Assembly: GCF_001399685.1 (NCBI RefSeq)
Contig: NZ_JTHN01000072.1
Span: 1 to 47,938 of the forward strand
Source: Paenibacillus sp. A3
Lineage (GTDB): Bacteria > Bacillota > Bacilli > Paenibacillales > NBRC-103111
Direction of reading: 5' to 3'
DNA length: 47,938 nt
Shown: positions 42,604 through 47,938 of the stretch, piece after piece
How positions within the stretch are numbered: position 1 is the first letter of the stretch
Layout: the number at the start of each line of letters is the position of its first letter
Made by a program: the position numbers and the translations under genes
The notes under the pieces: generated by a model
Databases searched by the model: none
The model's input: the letters and a program-made list of their open reading frames with translations, nothing else
What the model was told of the DNA's origin: nothing

Positions 42604-43407
42604 ATGGACGGACGCGATTGGAAAAAATTTCTTCTGCCTTACGAACAGGCGGTTGAGGAATTGAAAGTCAAATTCAAGACATTGCGCGCGGAGCTCAAAA
42701 GCCGGGATGAATATTCGCCTATCGAATTCGTAACCGGCCGGGTCAAAAGGACTTCCAGCATTTTGGAAAAAGCCAAACGGCTGAGCGTTCCGATGGATCA
42801 GCTCGAGACCGGGATCGAAGATATTGCGGGCATTCGGATCATGTGCCAATTCGTTGAGGATATCGAACGGTTGGCCGAATTGATCCGTGCCCGGGAAGAT
42901 ATGACGCTATTATATGAGAAAGATTATATTACTAATAAAAAGCCAAGCGGTTACCGCAGCTATCATATGATTGTGGAATACCGGGTCCAGACGGCGCTCG
43001 GCATGAAGCGCGTGCTGGCCGAGATTCAGCTGCGGACGCTGGCGATGAATTTCTGGGCGACGATTGAGCATTCGCTGAACTATAAATACCGGGAAAGCTT
43101 GCCGGAGGATGTTGTCGCACGGCTCAGCCGGGCGGCGGAAGCTGCTTACCAGCTCGATCAGGAGATGAGCAGCATCCGCGAAGAGATTGTTGAAGCACAG
43201 AAGCTGTTCGAGGACAAATCGAGCATCGTAGCCAAGGTGCTGAACGGCATTCAGGAGCTGTATTTTCATCTGCGGGTACGGGAAGCCGCGCAGTTTCAGA
43301 TGCGCTTCAACGAGCTGTGGGATACGGACGATGTCTGGCTGCTGAAGAAGCTGTCGAATGAGGTGGATCAGGCGGTGAACCGGGCGAAGAAAAATTCCTT
43401 GGCCTAA
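42604..43407 (+). CDS. relQ: Small alarmone synthetase RelQ/SAS1-like
   Basis: A 267-aa (p)ppGpp synthetase without a hydrolase domain. The RelA-SpoT fold has the pyrophosphate-transfer motif VTGRVKRTSSILEKA, then IEDIAGIRIMCQFVEDIERL, GYRSYHMIVEYRV, and AEIQLRTLAMNFWATIEHSLNYKY. A C-terminal helix bundle (about 190-260) suits the tetrameric RelQ type. ATG 42604 has GGAGG seven bases upstream; the TTG at 42589 overlaps that site. It follows pyrD by 27 bp and precedes DUF309 by 75 bp, so nucleotide synthesis and alarmone making may be co-expressed. Confidence 0.93.
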   Translation: MDGRDWKKFLLPYEQAVEELKVKFKTLRAELKSRDEYSPIEFVTGRVKRTSSILEKAKRLSVPMDQLETGIEDIAGIRIMCQFVEDIERLAELIRAREDMTLLYEKDYITNKKPSGYRSYHMIVEYRVQTALGMKRVLAEIQLRTLAMNFWATIEHSLNYKYRESLPEDVVARLSRAAEAAYQLDQEMSSIREEIVEAQKLFEDKSSIVAKVLNGIQELYFHLRVREAAQFQMRFNELWDTDDVWLLKKLSNEVDQAVNRAKKNSLA

Positions 43408-43482
43408 AAATCCGGTGAAGCCGGGCCAGAGGCCTGTTATTCACCGGCCTCCGCTGGAGGCGACCGAAACGGAGGCGAGACG

Positions 43483-43905
43483 GTGACGAAGTCATACGAT
43501 CGTTTATATGTAGAGTTCGTGTATTATTTCAACGTGGCGCGCGACTATTTCGAATGTCACGAAGTGATGGAGGAGCTTTGGCTCGAGGAAGGCAGACATC
43601 CGTTGTACCAAGGCCTGCTGCAGGTGGCAGTGGGCCTTTACCATTACCGGAACGGCAATACGAGCGGGTCGATCAAGCTGTTTACCGCAGCCTTGGACAA
43701 ATTGGACAATTATCCGGAGGACGCGCTTGGGATCGACTTGGGCCGGCTTCGCGACGACAGCCGCCTGTACTTGAACAAGCTGGCCCGTGCGGAGGAGCAG
43801 CCGTTTGCTTTCTACGATCTGGACATCCGCATTTTGGATGCCGAGCTGGAAGCATTGGTTGAAGAGCTGAGGCTGCATCCGCCGGAGCCGCATGAAGAGG
43901 ATTAG
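43483..43905 (+). CDS. DUF309 protein
   Basis: A 140-aa helical protein with the DUF309 signature FECHEVMEELWLEEG (about 25-39) and LYQGLLQVAVGLYHYRNGNTSGSIKLF. Function is unknown; conserved His/Glu pairs hint at a metal site. GTG 43483 has GGAGGCGAG upstream. It follows relQ after a hairpin-capable gap (CCGGTGAA 43412-43419 with TTCACCGG 43440-43447) and is convergent with the PAP2 gene. Confidence 0.9.
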   Translation: MTKSYDRLYVEFVYYFNVARDYFECHEVMEELWLEEGRHPLYQGLLQVAVGLYHYRNGNTSGSIKLFTAALDKLDNYPEDALGIDLGRLRDDSRLYLNKLARAEEQPFAFYDLDIRILDAELEALVEELRLHPPEPHEED

Positions 43906-43931
43906 CCCGGAATTCGTCGGCGATGCCGGCG

Positions 43932-44588
43932 CTAGGACCGGCGCGAAACGAGTACGGCTTGCAGTCCGACCCCGCAAACGGTAAGCCACGCCGCCCCGGC
44001 GGCAAATCCGGCGACAACGTCGCTCGGATAATGAACCCCCAAGTAAATGCGGCTTACGCCGATCATGATGATCAGACAACCGGCCGTTACGGCGAGCAGC
44101 AGCTTCAGAACGGGAGACTTGACAAACATCAAGAAGAGCATGGCCAGCATGCCGTAGAAGACGATCGATGCCATGGAATGTCCGCTGGGGAAGCTGTAGC
44201 CCGACTCTTCGACGATCCGCCGCAGCATAGGCCGCTCCCGTTCGAAAATTTGCTTCAGCAGTTGGTTGAACAGCATGCCGCCGGTGACGGCTACCACGAA
44301 AAAAAGTGCTTCCCATTTCTTCTTTCGCCACACCATCAGAGATACGCTAACGGGCAGCAGCACGAACAACGTCTGAAACGCTCCGAATAGGGTAATCCCC
44401 TTCATCCATACGGTCAGCTTAGGACTGATATGCGATTGAATCCAATCGATGTAGGTCCGGTCAAAACGCTCCAGTTGATTTTCCTGTAAATCGTGTGCGA
44501 ACTTAACAAAGATCAGAATCGACAGCAGCACGATGACGACTGCAGTCAAAATATATTTTCCGGTCAGCAATGCTTGATTGGGTTGCAT
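43932..44588 (-). CDS. PAP2-family membrane phosphatase
   Basis: A 218-aa protein with six membrane helices. The three phosphatase motifs are intact: KQIFERERP (Lys112, Arg119, Pro120), PSGHS (134-138) and SRIYLGVHYPSD (Arg180, His186, Asp190). Probable substrates are undecaprenyl pyrophosphate or phosphatidic/phosphatidylglycerol phosphates. ATG 44588 is kept, though AAGGAG lies rather far (about 16 bases) upstream. It is downstream of the membrane thioredoxin gene on the same strand, separated by a terminator. Confidence 0.93.
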   Translation of the reverse strand: MQPNQALLTGKYILTAVVIVLLSILIFVKFAHDLQENQLERFDRTYIDWIQSHISPKLTVWMKGITLFGAFQTLFVLLPVSVSLMVWRKKKWEALFFVVAVTGGMLFNQLLKQIFERERPMLRRIVEESGYSFPSGHSMASIVFYGMLAMLFLMFVKSPVLKLLLAVTAGCLIIMIGVSRIYLGVHYPSDVVAGFAAGAAWLTVCGVGLQAVLVSRRS

Positions 44589-44633
44589 AGGGGGCCCGTA
44601 CAGCTCCTTTTGAAAAAAGATGAAATAAAAGAA

Positions 44634-44662
44634 ACAGCGGACCGCAATCCGCTGCTTCGTCG
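44634..44662 (-). terminator. Terminator after membrane thioredoxin gene
   Basis: On the minus strand GCAGCGGA pairs with TCCGCTG around a short loop and is followed by TTTCTTTTATTTC. Confidence 0.6.
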
Positions 44663-44694
44663 TATCCTTGGGCGTCCACCGACAGCCGGCAGGA

Positions 44695-45177
44695 TTATTT
44701 TTTATGCTTTTCGAAAAAGGCTTGGAACGCTTCGGCTTTTTGTTGGCCTACGAGACGCTCGACTTCTTTGCCGCCTTTGTAATAAACCAGGGTCGGGGAT
44801 GCTTCTATGTTGTATTTTTGCCATCCGTTCTTGAACTCTTCAAGATTGAACTGCTTGACGTCAATGTTGAAATCCTTGGCGACCGGCATAAGCACAGGCG
44901 TTGTCACCTTGCAGTGCGGGCACGTCGAACCGAAATAATACAAGTAGAAGTCTTCCTGAGCTGCAATCTTCTTGTCGAGCGCGTCAGGCAAAATGATGTT
45001 TTGGTAGTTCGGATCGTCCAGAAGCGCCAGCGTGGCCGGATTCAGCTTGTCCGGCGCAATGCCGTATACGTTATTCGCGTACTTTCCGAATTTCGCCTGA
45101 TTGGACTGTTGATTGACAAAATAAAGAGCTCCGAACAGAACGACGATAATGGCTAAAAAGATACCTAACTTTTTCAT
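44695..45177 (-). CDS. Membrane-anchored thioredoxin-like protein (CPHC)
   Basis: A 160-aa protein with an N-terminal anchor (4-22) and an extracytoplasmic thioredoxin fold. The active site FGSTCPHCK (Cys86, Cys89) is DsbA-like in its CPHC dipeptide, which favours oxidation or isomerisation. The cis-Pro loop is ASPTLVYYKGG. It resembles BdbA/thioredoxin-like proteins of Bacilli, but not closely enough to name. ATG 45177 has GGAAGAGGGG upstream. It is monocistronic, divergent from the unknown anchored gene. Confidence 0.9.
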   Translation of the reverse strand: MKKLGIFLAIIVVLFGALYFVNQQSNQAKFGKYANNVYGIAPDKLNPATLALLDDPNYQNIILPDALDKKIAAQEDFYLYYFGSTCPHCKVTTPVLMPVAKDFNIDVKQFNLEEFKNGWQKYNIEASPTLVYYKGGKEVERLVGQQKAEAFQAFFEKHKK

Positions 45178-45343
45178 GATTCCCCTCTTCCTACCGAGAT
45201 AAATGGTCGCTCTAAAAACATTCGTTACTTATGCAAAGTTTCCTCCTTCTATCATACAATAAAATTGAAGGAATTTCGACATTGGCGTGGAATACATGGG
45301 TAGACTAGGGACGTCCAAGAGAATGGCGGGGGAACGTTACACT

Positions 45344-46960
45344 ATGAAACGCATCATCGAAGTTCTTGGCAAGCGGGAAAACGCCATATTTCTAGGAATG
45401 GGCGGCGTGCTGCTGCTAGGCGGATTGGTATGGGGCGCTACGTTCTGGAACGCCGGGGCCGTGGAGCCATCGGTTCCGCCAACTCAGACCGAATCGTCCG
45501 GGGAAAGGGCCAAAGTGATCTCCGATCCGGATGCTAATCGCGCTCAAGATTCTACGTCCGGGTTTCCGCCGCTGGAGGTCACGCGATCCAAAATAAACAA
45601 AGGATATATGGCAACGGTAAAACAAGGACGGGTGCTGGAGCAGGTTGCGGCACCGGACGGCGCCACGATGGTGTACTTGGTCCAGCGCACCAAAACAGGC
45701 GATAACGGAGGCAGCTCCCGGATCGATGCGCTGTGGATGGCCCCGCAAAGCGAGTCTGCCGAGAGCGCGCCGATTGCCCAGATCGCGGGGACGGACGAAG
45801 ACACGATCCGGCGTGCAACCCGATTGTGCGGGTTTACGAATAAAGACGAGTTTGTATACACGACCGTTAAAAACGAGGGAAGCGAGCTCGTGTATTACGT
45901 CAACCGCTTCTCGATGAAGCAGCGTACGTCGACGCCGCTCTTGGAGCTGTACCGCCATGATTCGAACGGGCGGCCCGCCCCGGCGGTGCTCGAAGCCAAG
46001 CTTGCGCCGGATAAGCGGCATGTGCTGGTCCGCGACGAGCGAAGCGGGATCGCAAGCTACGATTTGAAGACCGGAGCGCAGACGCGGATCGTTCCCGGCT
46101 CCGAAGCCGTACGTGTTGGGGAAACCTTTCTGCTGGCGCCAGAAGCTGGCGTAGGGCTCTATGCCGCCGGGCGGTTTCAAAGCGACCTATGGTGGTTCGA
46201 TTGGAATACCGGGGGAGCCAGGCAGCCATTTGTTGCCGAACCGGGAATGGTGGACGCGGGAATGGATGCGGGGCGGAAGCTGATTTATTATAATTGGACC
46301 TATGACCGAAAGACCGAGTTGGCGCCGGCAGGAGATAAACGAACGCTGCTTGCCTCGTCCGGCGTGCAGCTTGCCGATGTGAAAGCCAATCCGCTCAAGC
46401 GGTTCAGCCTGCCGAAAGACTCGAAGGAACATCTGGAATTCGGAGGCTACAACGAGGAGCGGAAAACGGTGCTGCTGCATCAATTTCAATTGGAGCGGAC
46501 AGCCGCACCGAACGGAACCTCGGCTGTGATCAAGAAAACAACCGCGTGGCTGCTCGGGGATCTGAAGACAGGAACGATGCAGCCGCTCCAGCAGGTGGAG
46601 GTGCCGGACGGGTGGGAGCTGAAGGACATGGCGTTCGGCAGCGTCTTGACGGACGGCGGGAGCGATACTCCGGCGGAGCAAGTATTCGTCAATATGCAGG
46701 ACCGGACATATTACAGGGCGAAGTGGAAGACGAAGCAGCCGATGGTGCTGCCGGAGGAGGACCTCGTCTTGTTCGCCGACGAGCCGAGCAAGCGGGTGTT
46801 CGTCAGTTCGCTCACGCGGCCGGATCTGGTCGTTGCGGCCCTGAATTATAAAAAGTACAATTGGGATAATCAAGAGTTCGCGTGGTTGAACGGGCATTGG
46901 ATGTCACGATACCACAAGGCGGCGGAAGGCGATAAAATCTTTTTCTTCCAGATTAACTGA
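45344..46960 (+). CDS. Membrane-anchored protein of unknown function, propeller-like
   Basis: A 538-aa protein with one N-terminal helix (about 13-35), a Ser/Thr/Pro linker and a large extracytoplasmic region. Repeating strand-turn-strand units rich in Asp/Gly (for example VYLVQRTKTGDNGG, KRHVLVRDERSGIASYDLKTG, KLIYYNWTYDRKTELA) suggest a beta-propeller of TolB or WD type, but no family was recognised. ATG 45344 (MKRIIEVLGK) has GGGGGAA upstream; the frame is open from 45287. It lies 14 bp before the rRNA methyltransferase gene, possibly one transcript. Confidence 0.75.
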   Translation: MKRIIEVLGKRENAIFLGMGGVLLLGGLVWGATFWNAGAVEPSVPPTQTESSGERAKVISDPDANRAQDSTSGFPPLEVTRSKINKGYMATVKQGRVLEQVAAPDGATMVYLVQRTKTGDNGGSSRIDALWMAPQSESAESAPIAQIAGTDEDTIRRATRLCGFTNKDEFVYTTVKNEGSELVYYVNRFSMKQRTSTPLLELYRHDSNGRPAPAVLEAKLAPDKRHVLVRDERSGIASYDLKTGAQTRIVPGSEAVRVGETFLLAPEAGVGLYAAGRFQSDLWWFDWNTGGARQPFVAEPGMVDAGMDAGRKLIYYNWTYDRKTELAPAGDKRTLLASSGVQLADVKANPLKRFSLPKDSKEHLEFGGYNEERKTVLLHQFQLERTAAPNGTSAVIKKTTAWLLGDLKTGTMQPLQQVEVPDGWELKDMAFGSVLTDGGSDTPAEQVFVNMQDRTYYRAKWKTKQPMVLPEEDLVLFADEPSKRVFVSSLTRPDLVVAALNYKKYNWDNQEFAWLNGHWMSRYHKAAEGDKIFFFQIN

Positions 46961-46974
46961 AACGAGTGACGACA

Positions 46975-47938
46975 ATGACGGAGCCGATGCTGCCGGAAGC
47001 ATTTAAACAAAAAATAGAGGGCTTGCTGGAGGCCGAATATTCGGCCTTTCTGGCGTCTTATGGGGAGGAGCGGCATTACGGCCTGCGGGTCAATATTCTC
47101 AAACTGTCCGTAGAGCAGTTTCGCGGCTTGACCCGCCTGGAGCTCGAACCGGTTCCATGGGCGGCAACCGGCTTTTACTACCGGGAAGGAGACGGGCGGC
47201 CGGGGAAGCATCCGCACTACCATGCGGGACTATATTACATTCAAGAGCCGAGCGCGATGGCTCCGGCGGAGCTGCTTGACGTCCGCCCCGGCGAAAGGGT
47301 GCTGGATTTATGCGCCGCGCCGGGCGGAAAAACGACACAGCTTGCGGCCAAGCTGCAAGGAACCGGGCTGATCGTGGCGAACGACGTGCATCCGGACCGG
47401 GTGAAGGCGCTTGTGAAAAATATTGAGCTGAGCGGCGTACGCAACTCCGTCGTGCTGAACGAGGATCCGGCGAAGCTGGAAGGAGCCTTTGCCGGCTACT
47501 TTGATAAGATTCTGATCGATGCGCCCTGTTCGGGCGAAGGCATGTTCCGCAAGGAAGAGGATATGGCCAAAGTCTGGCGGCCGGACTGGCCGGCGAAGTA
47601 TGCCGAGATGCAGCGGACGCTGTTGAGGCAGGCGGCTCATATGCTGAAGCCGGGCGGCCTGATGGTCTACTCGACCTGTACGTTCTCGCCGGAGGAGAAC
47701 GAGGCGATGATCGCCGCGTTTCTGGACGAGCATCCGGCGTTTGCGGTCGAGCCGGCCCCCGCCTTCGGCGGCTGGGCGCCCGGCCGGCCGGACTGGCTCG
47801 GCGGGCGCTACGCCCGCGGGGCCGAAACGGCCGGCGCCGCGCGCCTGTGGCCGCACCGGCTCGCGGGCGAGGGCCACTTCGCGGCCGCGCTGCGCCGCCG
47901 CGGCGAGCCCGCGCCTTTGGCGGCGGCGGGGCCTGCGC
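46975..47938 (+). CDS. rRNA cytosine-C5 methyltransferase (RsmF/NOL1-NOP2-Sun family), 3' end missing
   Basis: A SAM-dependent enzyme that methylates cytosine in rRNA. The visible 321 codons include LDLCAAPGGKTTQLAAKL (SAM motif I), NDVHPDRVKAL, the first catalytic-site Cys in LIDAPCSGEGMFRKEE, and the nucleophile motif STCTFSPEENE. KVWRPDWP fits the RsmF branch rather than RsmB. The frame is open to the end of the window, so the C-terminal RNA-binding part is cut off. Base composition becomes extremely GC-rich over the last 150 bases. ATG 46975 has a weak GAGTGA site and closely follows the unknown anchored gene. Confidence 0.92.
   Translation, partial: MTEPMLPEAFKQKIEGLLEAEYSAFLASYGEERHYGLRVNILKLSVEQFRGLTRLELEPVPWAATGFYYREGDGRPGKHPHYHAGLYYIQEPSAMAPAELLDVRPGERVLDLCAAPGGKTTQLAAKLQGTGLIVANDVHPDRVKALVKNIELSGVRNSVVLNEDPAKLEGAFAGYFDKILIDAPCSGEGMFRKEEDMAKVWRPDWPAKYAEMQRTLLRQAAHMLKPGGLMVYSTCTFSPEENEAMIAAFLDEHPAFAVEPAPAFGGWAPGRPDWLGGRYARGAETAGAARLWPHRLAGEGHFAAALRRRGEPAPLAAAGPA

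Noticed and set aside
43924-43942. GC-rich inverted repeat at the DUF309/PAP2 junction as a terminator
   Set aside because: No T-run on either strand, and it overlaps the end of the PAP2 coding region.

Overview
The window looks like chromosomal DNA from a spore-forming, low-to-mid GC Firmicute of the Paenibacillaceae (Paenibacillus, Cohnella or a close relative). The evidence is AGGAGG-type ribosome binding sites before almost every gene, very frequent TTG and GTG starts, a YjcZ-type sporulation peptide, YitT, YesL/DUF624 and DUF4178/DUF4247 proteins, a 6S-like RNA, and a perfect GlnR/TnrA box before amt. GC appears to be a little above 50 % by eye. I found no rRNA, tRNA, CRISPR array, insertion sequence, prophage or conjugation gene; this is core and near-core chromosome with a few accessory genes.

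Layout. 1-5.2 kb: the 3' end of pfkA, a Bcp/PrxQ peroxiredoxin, a secreted DUF4855-like protein, a three-gene operon (DUF3906-like, NAD(P)H-dependent FMN reductase, ung) and a DUF4015 glycosidase-like protein. 5.3-9.7 kb: an MFS permease, tatA, and a cytoplasmic GH29 alpha-L-fucosidase divergent from an AraC regulator. 9.7-14.5 kb: a 62-aa protein, a YitT membrane protein, the DUF4178-DUF4247 pair, a CshA-like DEAD-box helicase and a 31-aa YjcZ-like peptide. 14.7-18.3 kb: a YesL protein, a 6S RNA with its own promoter and terminator, Fsa-type transaldolase, a GNAT enzyme, a conserved cytosolic protein and tpx. 18.4-22.7 kb: a GltC-like LysR regulator, a 47-aa peptide, an SgrR-like regulator, a membrane zinc peptidase and a MerR regulator. 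23-26.8 kb: ammonium transporter, DUF294 nucleotidyltransferase-like protein and DEDDh exonuclease in one apparent operon, then a JAMM peptidase. 26.9-33.5 kb: an AT-rich DinB-superfamily gene, MFS exporter, ResA-like thioredoxin, cimA, dinB-mobB and ferredoxin. 33.7-39.3 kb: an apparent operon of a CHASE2-adenylate cyclase, a FecR/cohesin-like surface protein and a secreted NHL-repeat protein. 39.4-47.9 kb: an L,D-transpeptidase, a large palindromic element, a 45-aa membrane peptide, pyrD-relQ-DUF309, a PAP2 phosphatase, a membrane thioredoxin, an unknown anchored protein and a truncated rRNA cytosine methyltransferase.

The two most system-like regions are: (1) amt-DUF294-DnaQ behind a textbook sigma-A promoter with the GlnR/TnrA box just downstream of the predicted start, where a GlnD-like nucleotidyltransferase replaces the usual PII gene; and (2) the CHASE2-cyclase/FecR/NHL operon, which looks like an envelope sensor feeding a class III adenylate cyclase whose key catalytic residues are all present. 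Also worth attention: an 18-bp inverted repeat at the very start of the window that changes a conserved PfkA residue (possible assembly fold-back), a 119-bp three-armed palindrome at 40970-41088, and three short genes (31, 47 and 45 aa) of the kind easily missed.
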